Below, piece by piece: positions 8,548 through 15,872 of a DNA stretch of 19,514 nt; position 1 is the stretch's first letter; the number at the start of each line of letters is the position of its first letter. The notes beneath the pieces are model-generated. The model worked only from the letters and a program-made list of their open reading frames with translations, was not told the DNA's origin and made no database searches. The DNA comes from CAYQLT01 sp964418425. Its GTDB lineage: Bacteria; Bacillota; Limnochordia; Limnochordales; Geochordaceae. The stretch lies in NCBI GenBank assembly GCA_964418425.1, contig CAYQLT010000048.1, forward strand, positions 1 to 19,514. The letters run 5' to 3'. The position numbers were made by a program, and so were the translations under genes.

Positions 8548-9000
8548 GTGCAGGCGGCCGAGCGCGAAAGACTCATCGTTCGGGAGAATCTGGCGCAGCT
8601 GGCTCAGGCCCTGCGAAGCGGTTTACGCGAACCCGGCCTCCGAGGGGCCGTACTGACCGACGCTCAGCGGCACATTCAGCGAAACGTAGATCTCAACGAG
8701 GCCAGCCAACTGGGCGGGGACTATCGCATGAAGATTTATTCCGAGGCCACGGTGCGGAAATATCTCACCCTCATGCGCGAGAGGCCGCTAGTCCGAAGCA
8801 ACCGCACCAAGCCGCACTTGGTGGCGATGCGGTCCATAGAGGCCCTGTGCACGGAGAGGTGCGCGGAGCCATCATATGCCGGTGACCGTGCGTATGCTGA
8901 GGGTGAGCCGGGACCGACTCGGGTTCTGGCGAGTTCTCATGACCGCGGAAGATGGGGAGCAAGCCGAAGCCTTGTTCACGGACTTGGCTCGGCTCAATGA
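8548..9000 (+). CDS. Possible small hypothetical protein, 3' end overlapping the next gene
   Basis: An open frame of 150 codons from GTG 8548 (TTG 8533 is an alternative), starting 30 bp after the Usp stop. The first part is helix-rich and protein-like (ERERLIVRENLAQLAQALRSG, then YRMKIYSEATVRKYLTLMRER), with G/C favoured at third codon positions. The last 42 codons overlap the next frame by 125 bp and read as Gly/Arg/Ser-rich sequence, as expected for a shadow of that gene. Either only the first two thirds is authentic, ending early through a frameshift, or the whole frame is spurious. No family was recognised. Confidence 0.3.
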   Translation: MQAAERERLIVRENLAQLAQALRSGLREPGLRGAVLTDAQRHIQRNVDLNEASQLGGDYRMKIYSEATVRKYLTLMRERPLVRSNRTKPHLVAMRSIEALCTERCAEPSYAGDRAYAEGEPGPTRVLASSHDRGRWGASRSLVHGLGSAQ

Positions 9001-9405
9001 AAGAACCTATGGAGCCGTTCGGCAGTTTATCGATGCTGAGGATGACGCTTACCTCGTGGACGTGGCTCGGCACGACCACTTCCTGTTTCCCCCACCGGAC
9101 GAGACCCGCAGTGTGGTGAACCCGCTCATTGTGGAGCGGCTGATACCGCCTTCGCAGGCAGGGCANNNNNNNNNNNNNNNNNNNNNNNNNNNNNNNNNNN
9201 NNNNNNNNNNNNNNNNNNNNNNNNNNNNNNNNNNNNNNNNNNNNNNNNNNNNNNNNNNNNNNNNNGTGTGGTGAACCCGCTCATTGTGGAGCGGCTGATA
9301 CCGCCTTCGCAGGCAGGGCAGGACCTCATGCAGTTGGTATTAGAAAGCCCGCAGCCGGACTCCGAGCCGGACCCGGATGCAGCAAGCGTAGCGCAAGACA
9401 CCTGA
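8876..9405 (+). CDS. Hypothetical protein interrupted by an assembly gap
   Basis: Starts at ATG 8876 with GGAG 7 nt upstream. It reads VTVRMLRVSRDRLGFWRVLMTAEDGEQAEALFTDLARLNERTYGAVRQFIDAEDDAYLVDVARHDHF, a compact mixed alpha/beta composition with good codon use, up to the 100-N gap. After the gap the same 55 bp recur and the reading continues VVNPLIVERLIPP, then a Pro/Asp/Glu-rich tail to a TGA at 9403-9405. As laid out the two halves are out of frame (the copies are 155 bp apart), but collapsing the duplicated 55 bp gives one continuous frame of 124 residues. No family was recognised. It may belong with the metal transporter/Usp genes upstream. Confidence 0.6.
9111..9165. repeat. 55-bp direct repeat, left copy at gap edge
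   Basis: This 55-bp segment is identical to 9266-9320 and directly abuts the N block. It is most simply explained as an unmerged contig overlap, not as biological duplication. Confidence 0.95.
9166..9265. other. Assembly gap of 100 N
   Basis: Exactly 100 unknown bases, the conventional placeholder for a gap of unknown size. Identical 55-bp sequence on both sides suggests no real sequence is missing. Confidence 0.98.
9266..9320. repeat. 55-bp direct repeat, right copy at gap edge
   Basis: Base-for-base the same as 9111-9165 and directly following the N block. The downstream sequence continues the interrupted frame through the position where the left copy breaks off. Confidence 0.95.
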
Positions 9406-9435
9406 GCTGGCAGGGGCGGGTCAATTTCTGAGACC

Positions 9436-9458
9436 GGGTCCCTCTTTACCCGGGACCC
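9436..9458 (+). terminator. Weak candidate terminator hairpin
   Basis: Arms GGGTCCC (9436-9442) and GGGACCC (9452-9458) form a 7-bp GC-rich stem with a 9-nt loop, 31 bp after the stop of the gap-interrupted gene and upstream of the YceI gene. No T-tract follows, so this is a positional guess. Confidence 0.35.
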
Positions 9459-9542
9459 CGGCCCGCAAATCCTCTCTCGCACCGCAGACGTACTACGAGG
9501 AGGAGCCGGGAAGCGAGAGTCGCTGGCGGGCGGGGGATCGAC

Positions 9543-10400
9543 GTGCCTGGAATCGCCGGGCGAGGCGGGTCGGGCGGGTTTGCCGGGGCTGTTGGGGTGG
9601 CGGCCGCGGCGGCGGTACTTTTGGCAGTTGGATTCGCTGGGTCAGAGGAGAGAATGGTGGATGAGTCGCCGACGGCGGAGTGCGAGCGGCTCGGGGGGTC
9701 ATGGAGCAGAGCCGTTTGGTTTGGGCCGCCGCACGGCGAGATCGGGTTTCGGGGCCACGCGGGACCCATCGGCTTTGAGGGTCGCGCCGGCCAGTTCACG
9801 GGCTGCCTATCATTCGACGGGTCGCCCGAAGCGAGCGCAGCTATCGTGGCGGTGCCGGTAGGGGCGCTCACAACGGGAGTTGGCCTCCGAGACCAACACA
9901 TGGCCGCCGCGCTGCGAAGCAGGCTCTTTCCGGTCATTCGATTCGAATTCGGTGCAGGGTCCCTTCAGACGGTGGGCGACGGGCCCAACGTCTTTCGGGG
10001 GGAGCCCGGGGCAGGGTGGACGCGGGGAGTCATCGCCGGGACGCTGGAGCTATCGGGGGTGCGCCGGCCGCAGGGAGTGACCCTCCGTTGGCGGTTGGTT
10101 GACTCCTACCTGGATGTGGAAGGGCAAGCAACCGTTTCCCTGGCCGCGTACGGCATATCGGCTCCTCGTTTCCTGTGGCTACAAGTGGCCGATGCGATTG
10201 AGGTTCACTTCGCCTTGCGGATCCCTCTTGGCCAAAACGTAACGACCATGGGAACCTGCGGCCCGTGTGGAGCACTTAGGGATCGATACCGCACGGATGT
10301 TGTCGTGGTACGCAGCGACCGCCTGTCCGCCTTTGGGCTTGCCTGGTACGTACACCCTCACATGGCAGAGTGTGCCATGTCCCTAGGGTTGACAGCGTAG
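9543..10400 (+). CDS. YceI-like domain protein, membrane-anchored or secreted
   Basis: 285 residues. An N-terminal hydrophobic segment (about 12-33, GFAGAVGVAAAAAVLLAVGFAG) acts as signal or membrane anchor. Residues about 70-227 resemble the YceI lipocalin-like beta-barrel, which binds isoprenoid or fatty lipids outside the cytoplasm. Supporting motifs are GQFTGCLSFDG, the VPVGALTTGVGLRDQHM strand with its conserved RD.H (116-119), FPVIRFEF (129-136), the GTLELSGVRRP turn (166-176) and AYGISAP. After the domain comes an atypical tail of about 58 residues with CGPC (239-242) and further Cys near the end. GTG 9543 follows a GGCGGGGG stretch. The last codons overlap a perfect palindrome and the -35 box proposed for the downstream operon. 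It is probably an independent unit; domain assignment is by motif only. Confidence 0.65.
   Translation: MPGIAGRGGSGGFAGAVGVAAAAAVLLAVGFAGSEERMVDESPTAECERLGGSWSRAVWFGPPHGEIGFRGHAGPIGFEGRAGQFTGCLSFDGSPEASAAIVAVPVGALTTGVGLRDQHMAAALRSRLFPVIRFEFGAGSLQTVGDGPNVFRGEPGAGWTRGVIAGTLELSGVRRPQGVTLRWRLVDSYLDVEGQATVSLAAYGISAPRFLWLQVADAIEVHFALRIPLGQNVTTMGTCGPCGALRDRYRTDVVVVRSDRLSAFGLAWYVHPHMAECAMSLGLTA
10360..10380. promoter_or_regulatory. Candidate operator: perfect 8-bp inverted repeat upstream of the TRAP/glutamylation operon
   Basis: Arms ACATGGCA (10360-10367) and TGCCATGT (10373-10380) are exact inverted repeats with a 5-bp spacer, so the centres are about one helical turn apart, as for a dimeric helix-turn-helix repressor. 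The site ends 8 bp before a perfect TTGACA and about 60 bp before the first gene of the operon. It lies in the last codons of the YceI gene. No regulator gene is present in the window. Confidence 0.5.
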
Positions 10401-10418
10401 GGCCTTCCTGGCTAACGT
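10389..10418 (+). promoter_or_regulatory. Candidate sigma-A promoter of the catabolic operon
   Basis: A perfect -35 box TTGACA at 10389-10394 is followed after 18 bp by a weak -10 match TAACGT (10413-10418, three of six consensus bases). It sits 23 bp before the GTG of the binding-protein gene and overlaps the YceI stop. The -35 is strong evidence; the -10 is poor, fitting a promoter that needs an activator. Confidence 0.4.
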
Positions 10419-10440
10419 AGGCGCCAAGGGGGGGACCGGT

Positions 10441-11523
10441 GTGGAATTGCTGGAAATAAATAGGAGAACCCTCATGAAGGTCGGGGCGTCGTCCCTTGCT
10501 GCCACCATTGCGGCGGCCGCGCTTTCGAAGCTTGGGATACGGGCGCAAGCCCAGGAGCGGCGAACGCCCAGGATCCGCTGGCGCATGCAAACGTACGCGG
10601 GCGCAACCCTGGGGCAGCACGTGATTAAGCCCTCTATCGACGCCTTTAACATCGCCGCCAACGGGGAAATGGAAATCCAACTTTTCTACGCGGATGAAAT
10701 CGTTCCCCAAGGCGAACTGGTGAGGGCCCTGCAGAGAGGTGTCCTGGACGCCATCCAGACCGATGAGGACTCCGCGCAGTCCCCTGTGGACGTCTCCATA
10801 TTCGGGGCATATTTCCCATTCGCAACCCAATACTCTCTCGATGTCCCTACCCTGTGGCACTGGTATGGCCTGGATAAGATCTGGGAAGAGGCGTACGCTC
10901 AGGTACCGGGAGTCACGTGGCTGAGCACCGGTTCGTGGGATCCGTGCAACTTTGCCACCACGAAACCGATCCGCTCCCTGCGGGACCTACGGGGCCTGCG
11001 GGTGTACATGTTCCCGACCGGAGGCCAGTTCATGCGGCGCTTTGGAGTGGTGCCGGTTTCACTGCCCTATGAGGACGTTCAAATGGCCATCCAGACCGGG
11101 GAGCTAGACGGTGTGGCGTGGTCCGGGATTACCGAGGTGTATACCGTCGGCTGGGCAGATGTGACGCGCTACTACCTGACGAACCCCATCTCGGGGGCCT
11201 GGGCGGGGTCGTACCTTGTCAACACCCGCAGCTGGGAGGCGCTTCCTCAGCACCTGAAGACCCTGTTCAAGCTGTGCATCGACAGTTCCCACTATTACCG
11301 GCTGCACTGGTACTGGTGGGGCGAAGCCCATTACCGCGTGAAGGGCGGCAAGCTCCAGCTTACCTCGATCCCGGAGTCTGAATGGGACACGGTGCGGCAA
11401 GAGGCATACAAGTTCTGGGACGAGGTGGCAAAGCGAAGCCCCAGAACGGCGCGGGTTGTCCAGGTGCTCAAGGAGTACAACGAAATCATGGCCAAGGCTG
11501 GCCCGCCATACCGGTACGGTTAA
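10441..11523 (+). CDS. TRAP transporter substrate-binding protein (DctP-like) with Tat signal
   Basis: A 360-residue solute receptor that delivers ligand to the TRAP membrane subunits encoded downstream. The N-terminus carries a twin-arginine signal, NRRTLMK at 7-13, then a hydrophobic stretch ending near AQAQ (about 38). The mature part has the DctP layout: IRWRMQTYAGATLGQHVIKP, ELVRALQRGVLDA, DLRGLRVYMFPTGGQFMRRFG, VSLPYEDVQMAIQTGELDGVAW. The family's carboxylate-binding Arg, normally in GLKIR, is Tyr189 here (GLRVY), and an acidic run TDED lies at 107-110. GTG 10441 (GGGGGGG upstream) is preferred over ATG 10474: starting there would remove the Tat motif, although the AGGAGA codons of Arg-Arg mimic a ribosome site for it. 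First gene of the operon, 59 bp before the ligase gene. Confidence 0.88.
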   Translation: MELLEINRRTLMKVGASSLAATIAAAALSKLGIRAQAQERRTPRIRWRMQTYAGATLGQHVIKPSIDAFNIAANGEMEIQLFYADEIVPQGELVRALQRGVLDAIQTDEDSAQSPVDVSIFGAYFPFATQYSLDVPTLWHWYGLDKIWEEAYAQVPGVTWLSTGSWDPCNFATTKPIRSLRDLRGLRVYMFPTGGQFMRRFGVVPVSLPYEDVQMAIQTGELDGVAWSGITEVYTVGWADVTRYYLTNPISGAWAGSYLVNTRSWEALPQHLKTLFKLCIDSSHYYRLHWYWWGEAHYRVKGGKLQLTSIPESEWDTVRQEAYKFWDEVAKRSPRTARVVQVLKEYNEIMAKAGPPYRYG

Positions 11524-11582
11524 GGCGTCGCTGAGGTCGGGCGGCGCCGTAGGCAAAACCACGCAGCAGGGGTAAGTCAACA

Positions 11583-12965
11583 ATGAGCCACAGCGAAGAA
11601 CGCAAAACTCAGAGGTTCATGGGGCGGCTTGACGTGGATTCCCTACGGGCCGCCGCCCAGGCCGGCGAGGTTGACACCGTCGTGTTGGCCGCCGTGGACA
11701 TGCAGGGACGGCTCATGGGTAAGCGTTTGAGCGTTGACTACTTTCTGGAACACGTGCTGGAGCATCGGGCGGAGGGCTGCAACTACATTCTGACAACGGA
11801 TGTCGAGATGACCCCGGTTCAGGGGTATGCGCATGCCTCCTGGGCCACCGGGTACGGGGACTTCGTCTTCGTACCCGACCTCTCCACCCTGCGTCGGATT
11901 CCCTGGTTGGAAGGGACTGCCCTGGTTCTGTGCGATCTTCACTGGGAAGACGGTAGCCCGGTGGCCGTGTCGCCGCGCCAGATATTGCGACGGCAAGTCA
12001 ACCGGCTTGCGGAACGAGGCTTGGTGGGCCTGGCGGGTACCGAGCTAGAGTTTCTTGTATTTCGCAACACGTACGAGGAGGCCTGGCAGCTCGGTTACCG
12101 GAATCTGACTCCAGCAACCCGTTACAACGTCGACTATGCCCTGTTGGATACTGGGAATCTGGAGCCTCTGATGCGAGCGATCCGCAATGCCATGCAGGGC
12201 GCCGGGTTCGAGGTGGAGTACTCGAAGGGGGAGTGCAACCGCGGCCAGCACGAGGTGAATTTCCGCTACAAACCCGTTCTTGAGATGGCTGATCTACACG
12301 CGATTTACAAGAACGGCGCCAAGGAGATCGCTGCCCGCCACGGGTTCTCTCTGACCTTCATGGCAAAGTTTGACGAGCGCGAGGGCAACTCCTGTCACAT
12401 TCACTTCAGTGTTCGTAACACCAAGGGCGACCCTGTGATGGCCGAAGGTGGAGAGCTTTCGGAACTCGGGAGGCAGTTCGTGGCGGGGCTTTTGAGGTAC
12501 ACCCCCGAGCTGATGGTGTTCTTCGCGCCCAACATCAACTCGTACAAACGGTATGCCGCGTCGAGTTTCGCTCCTACCGCCCTTGTGTGGGGCCGGGATA
12601 ACCGGACCTGCGCTATCCGGGTGGTGGGTCACGGGCGTTCGCTGCGCCTGGAACACCGGGTTCCGGGTGGCGACGTGAACCCGTATCTGGCCCTGGCGGC
12701 GATTATCGCGGCCGGGCTTCGCGGCGTGGACGAGAGGCTGCACCTGGAACCTCCTTTCAATGGAAATGCGTACCAGTCCTCCGCTCCTCGCGTGCCCATG
12801 ACGTTGCGGGACGCGTGTGATCGGCTGGCGCAAAGCAGCATGGCGGTGGAAGCGTTTGGCAAAGATGTCGTGGAACATTACGTCCACATGGCCCGCACCG
12901 AGGTCGCGGCCTTCGACGCTGCCGTGACGGACTGGGAACGGGTGCGGTGTTTTGAGCGCATGTAG
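11583..12965 (+). CDS. Glutamine-synthetase-family gamma-glutamyl-amine ligase (PuuA/GlnA4-like)
   Basis: 460 residues with the full glutamine synthetase fold but the features of gamma-glutamylamide ligases, which join glutamate to an amine using ATP. Seen: beta-grasp start (DTVVLAAVDMQGRLMGKR), metal-site GTELEF (E154, E156), KGECNRGQHEVNF (E217, E224), GNSCHIHFS (H272/H274), SYKRY (R323), NRTCAIRV (R341) and RLEHRVPGGDVNPYLALA (E357). The adenylylation-loop tyrosine motif of true GlnA is absent; HLEPPFNGNAYQ stands near the equivalent place. ATG 11583 has AGGGGT 8 nt upstream. Location between an uptake receptor and two dehydrogenases argues for catabolism, not nitrogen assimilation. The amine substrate is unknown; an amino alcohol is proposed from the neighbouring SDR and ALDH genes. 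Confidence 0.88.
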   Translation: MSHSEERKTQRFMGRLDVDSLRAAAQAGEVDTVVLAAVDMQGRLMGKRLSVDYFLEHVLEHRAEGCNYILTTDVEMTPVQGYAHASWATGYGDFVFVPDLSTLRRIPWLEGTALVLCDLHWEDGSPVAVSPRQILRRQVNRLAERGLVGLAGTELEFLVFRNTYEEAWQLGYRNLTPATRYNVDYALLDTGNLEPLMRAIRNAMQGAGFEVEYSKGECNRGQHEVNFRYKPVLEMADLHAIYKNGAKEIAARHGFSLTFMAKFDEREGNSCHIHFSVRNTKGDPVMAEGGELSELGRQFVAGLLRYTPELMVFFAPNINSYKRYAASSFAPTALVWGRDNRTCAIRVVGHGRSLRLEHRVPGGDVNPYLALAAIIAAGLRGVDERLHLEPPFNGNAYQSSAPRVPMTLRDACDRLAQSSMAVEAFGKDVVEHYVHMARTEVAAFDAAVTDWERVRCFERM

Positions 12966-13059
12966 CTTCGCCGCAAGACATGGGGGTTCGGGAGGCTGTG
13001 CGCGGCGACCCAACGCGCAAAGTCAAGGCTGAGATCTGGGGAGAAAGGACCGAGCGTGC

Positions 13060-13848
13060 ATGTCCGGAAGGCTTGCCGGGAAAGTCGCTGTGATAACCGG
13101 CGGGGCCAGCGGAATCGGACAGGCGAGCGCGCGGCGCTTTTCCGCAGAGGGCGCAAACGTATGCATCGCCGATATCGACGCTGCGCGTGGCGAGTCCGTG
13201 GCCCGCGAGGTGGGCGGATTGTTTGTTCAGGCCGACGTCAGCAAGAGCGAAGAAGTGCAGAGGTTGTATGCGAGGGCGGCCGACCACTTCGGCGGGATTG
13301 ACATTCTTTTCAACAACGCAGGGATATGGGATCCGGGCGATACGTCGATTCTGGAGACGTCACTTGAGACCTGGGAACGGGTTATCGCCATCAACCAGAC
13401 GTCTGTGTTCCTGTGCTGCAAGTACGGGATTCCCTACCTGCAGCGGCGGGGCGGCGGCTCGGTGATCAACACCGCGTCGTTCGTGGCGCTGGTAGGCGCA
13501 GCCATTTCCCAGATCGCCTACACGGCCTCCAAAGGGGCCGTTTTGGCAATGACGAGGGAACTGGGCGTGCAGTTCGCCAAGGAAAACATCCGGGTGAACG
13601 CGCTGTGTCCGGGGCCGGTGAGTACCCCGCTCCTGGAACAGCTATTTGCCAGCGATCCCGACAAGGCCGCCATGCGTCTGGTTCACCTGCCTCCCGGGCG
13701 CTTTGCAAAGCCGGAAGAGGTGGCGGCGGCCGCCGCATTTCTCGCCAGCGATGATGCCAGCTTCATCAATGCGACGGCGTTCCTGGTGGACGGCGGCCTG
13801 TGCCATGCATACCTCACGGGTTGGGAGAGCAAGCTGCGCCATGGCTGA
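13060..13848 (+). CDS. Short-chain dehydrogenase/reductase (classical SDR)
   Basis: 262 residues of the classical SDR family, NAD(P)-dependent alcohol/carbonyl oxidoreductases. Motifs: TGGASGIG at 13-20, acidic D38/D40 after strand two (CIADID) favouring NAD, NNAG at 85-88, and catalytic N112, S140, Y154 and K158 (YTASK), then LCPGPVSTP and the C-terminal FLVDGG. Length is standard. ATG 13060 has GAGAAAGGA upstream. Its end overlaps the aldehyde dehydrogenase start by 8 bp, so the two are translationally coupled. In this operon it probably oxidises the hydroxyl of a gamma-glutamylated amino alcohol to the aldehyde used by the next enzyme. An annotation as 3-oxoacyl-ACP reductase would be only a generic family hit. 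Confidence 0.9.
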   Translation: MSGRLAGKVAVITGGASGIGQASARRFSAEGANVCIADIDAARGESVAREVGGLFVQADVSKSEEVQRLYARAADHFGGIDILFNNAGIWDPGDTSILETSLETWERVIAINQTSVFLCCKYGIPYLQRRGGGSVINTASFVALVGAAISQIAYTASKGAVLAMTRELGVQFAKENIRVNALCPGPVSTPLLEQLFASDPDKAAMRLVHLPPGRFAKPEEVAAAAAFLASDDASFINATAFLVDGGLCHAYLTGWESKLRHG

Positions 13849-15244
13849 AACCTTTCGGATCATCAGTCCGGTTGACGGGTCGGTGTATGCGGAGCGTCCC
13901 CTGTCGGGATCGGCCGAGGCCATAGCGTCTGTAGAGAAGGCGGCTGGCGCCTGGGAAGGCTGGCGTCGAACGCCGCTGGAGGAGCGCATACGCATACTTG
14001 ATGCGGCCGTCGAGCGCTTTACCAGCAGGCGTTCGGAGATCGGAACCGAACTCACGTGGCAGATGGGTCGGCCCGTCACCCACGCCGTGCGGGAAGTTGG
14101 GGGTTTCGAAGAGCGGGCCCGCACCATGTTGCAGCTGGCGCCTCGCGCGCTGGCGGACATCGATCCCGGCGAGAAGCCCGGCTTTCGGCGATTCATCCGA
14201 CGCGAGCCCGTCGGCGTGGTACTGACCATCGCTCCCTGGAACTACCCCTATCTGACAGCGGTCAATTCCATCTGGCCCGCGTTGGCTGCGGGTAACACGG
14301 TGATTCTTAAACCGGCGCGGCAGACCGCGCTGAGCGGGGAGCGCATCGCGCAGGCGCTGGCGGAGGCCGGGCTCCCGGAGGGCGTTTTTCAGTGCGTGCA
14401 CATGAGCCACGAGGCGGCCGCGGCAGCCATGCGCCACGAGGCGGTTCGCCTGATTTGCTTCACCGGCTCGGTGGAAGGCGGGCGGGCTGTCCAGCGGATC
14501 GTAGGGGACAGCCGGGGATTTCCGGCGATTAACCTGGAGCTGGGCGGGAAGGACCCTGCCTACGTGCGAGCCGACGCGGACATCGCGCAGGCGGCTGCGG
14601 GCATAGCGGACGGTGCCTTTTATAACGCAGGACAGTCCTGCTGTGCGATCGAGCGAGCTTATGTCCATCAGGCGATTTACGACGACTTCGTGGACGCGCT
14701 GGTGGCCCATGTCCGAGCGTTGCGCCTGGGCAATCCGCTGGAGCGGGAGACCACCCTCGGACCGATGGTGGACAGCGCGTCTGCGGATAAGGTACGAAGC
14801 CAGGTAGAGGAGGCTCTGCGTGCCGGTGCGCGGGCTCTCATCGACGCCAGGTCATTTGCGGCTGACACGGGCAAGGGCCCCTACCTGGCGCCGCAGGTGT
14901 TGGTGGAGGTGGATCACCGCCTGCGGGTGATGACCGAGGAGAGCTTCGGGCCCGTGCTCGGGCTCATGAAGGTACGGGACGATGAAGAAGCCATACGGCT
15001 CATGAACGATAGCGAGTACGGTCTCAGCGCTTCTATCTGGACACGGGACATCGAGGCTGCCGAACGGATCGGGTCGCGGCTGGAGACCGGAACCGTGTTT
15101 GCGAATCTCAGCGATTACCTGGATCCCGCACTGGCCTGGACAGGGGTCCGTCATAGCGGGCGCGGGTGCACCCTGTCTGTAGTGGGGTATGAGCATGTCA
15201 CGCGCCCGAAGAGCTTCAACTTGAAGCTTGCACCCGTTGCGTAG
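13841..15244 (+). CDS. NAD(P)-dependent aldehyde dehydrogenase
   Basis: 467 residues of the ALDH superfamily. Seen: APWNYP with N134, the cofactor-lysine segment ILKPAR (K157), FTGS at 207-210, catalytic glutamate E233 in LELGGKDP, and nucleophile C267 in GQSCC, followed by ESFGPVLG and a C-terminal segment typical of the fold. The CC pair at the active site recalls the ALDH of actinobacterial glnA4 clusters as I remember them. ATG 13841 lies inside the SDR gene's last codons; the frame is open further upstream but only as a shadow. It likely oxidises a gamma-glutamyl-aminoaldehyde to the acid, making a gamma-glutamyl amino acid for the amidotransferase-type hydrolase. Confidence 0.93.
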   Translation: MAETFRIISPVDGSVYAERPLSGSAEAIASVEKAAGAWEGWRRTPLEERIRILDAAVERFTSRRSEIGTELTWQMGRPVTHAVREVGGFEERARTMLQLAPRALADIDPGEKPGFRRFIRREPVGVVLTIAPWNYPYLTAVNSIWPALAAGNTVILKPARQTALSGERIAQALAEAGLPEGVFQCVHMSHEAAAAAMRHEAVRLICFTGSVEGGRAVQRIVGDSRGFPAINLELGGKDPAYVRADADIAQAAAGIADGAFYNAGQSCCAIERAYVHQAIYDDFVDALVAHVRALRLGNPLERETTLGPMVDSASADKVRSQVEEALRAGARALIDARSFAADTGKGPYLAPQVLVEVDHRLRVMTEESFGPVLGLMKVRDDEEAIRLMNDSEYGLSASIWTRDIEAAERIGSRLETGTVFANLSDYLDPALAWTGVRHSGRGCTLSVVGYEHVTRPKSFNLKLAPVA

Positions 15245-15287
15245 CGGGCGAGGGAAGGTTCGGGCGCGAGGTACAGGCGGGCTGGTG

Positions 15288-15872
15288 ATGTTAATGGGCG
15301 ACATGCCGAGGCTGCTGACAGCAGGAGCAGAGGCGGTAGAGGTCGCCGCCGCACCGAGGATGCCGCGCCTCATCGTCGCCTACGTCCGATTCACCGACAG
15401 CATGGGGCGTGCGGCCGGCGTGTTGGCGATGTTGCTGACCTTTGTTCTGAGCGCCATTCTCCTGGAATCGTCGGTCGCCCGCGTCGCTTTCGGAACATCC
15501 CACATTTGGAGCGTGGAGCTCGCGCAGTTCGTGATGGCGGCATACTACACGTTGGGCGGTGCCTTCTCCGAGCAGGGCGACTATCACGTGCGTATGGACC
15601 TCTTCTATTCACGCCTGTCGCCCAGAGGCCGAAAGATCATGGACTGCGTAACCGCGCCGATACTGATTTTCTATCTTGTGTTTCTGTTGGTGGGTGGTAT
15701 TGAGAGCACGCATTGGGCCATTGTCCATAAGCAGGTCAACTTCTCGGCATGGGCCCCTCCCATGGCTCCGATCAAGGCCATAATGACCCTCGGCATCGCG
15801 CTGATGCTGATGCAGGCTCTGAACAGGTTCTTCAAAGACCTGGCCGAGGTTCTGGGGAGATCCATTGAATGA
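15288..15872 (+). CDS. TRAP transporter small membrane subunit (DctQ-like)
   Basis: 194 residues with four predicted membrane segments: about 39-62 (GVLAMLLTFVLSAILLESSV), 72-95 (HIWSVELAQFVMAAYYTLGGA), 119-142 (VTAPILIFYLVFLLVGGI) and 160-180 (IKAIMTLGIALMLMQAL). The middle has the DctQ signature E.aQF.ma.y..LGgaf....HvRmDlfysrl. Start is uncertain: ATG 15288, ATG 15294 or GTG 15285; GGCGGG precedes them. The stop overlaps the large-subunit ATG by 4 bp (ATGA), so the two are translationally coupled. It sits apart from the binding-protein gene, separated by three enzyme genes. Confidence 0.88.
   Translation: MLMGDMPRLLTAGAEAVEVAAAPRMPRLIVAYVRFTDSMGRAAGVLAMLLTFVLSAILLESSVARVAFGTSHIWSVELAQFVMAAYYTLGGAFSEQGDYHVRMDLFYSRLSPRGRKIMDCVTAPILIFYLVFLLVGGIESTHWAIVHKQVNFSAWAPPMAPIKAIMTLGIALMLMQALNRFFKDLAEVLGRSIE

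Noticed and set aside
9111..9320. Direct repeats as mobile-element or CRISPR-like repeats
   Set aside because: There are only two copies, exactly bordering a placeholder gap; assembly overlap is simpler.
10361..10376. Sigma-54 promoter suggested by TGGCA...TGC
   Set aside because: The GG and GC elements are two bases closer than the -24/-12 spacing requires, and the perfect symmetry is better explained as an operator.
11583..12965. Ordinary nitrogen-assimilating glutamine synthetase (GlnA)
   Set aside because: The adenylylation motif is missing, no glnB/glnR context is present, and it sits among transport and dehydrogenase genes; the ligase motifs resemble the PuuA/GlnA4 type.
13646..13840. 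Upstream extension of the aldehyde dehydrogenase frame
   Set aside because: It is a shadow of the SDR gene, which has an intact catalytic tetrad. The ALDH fold starts normally at ATG 13841.
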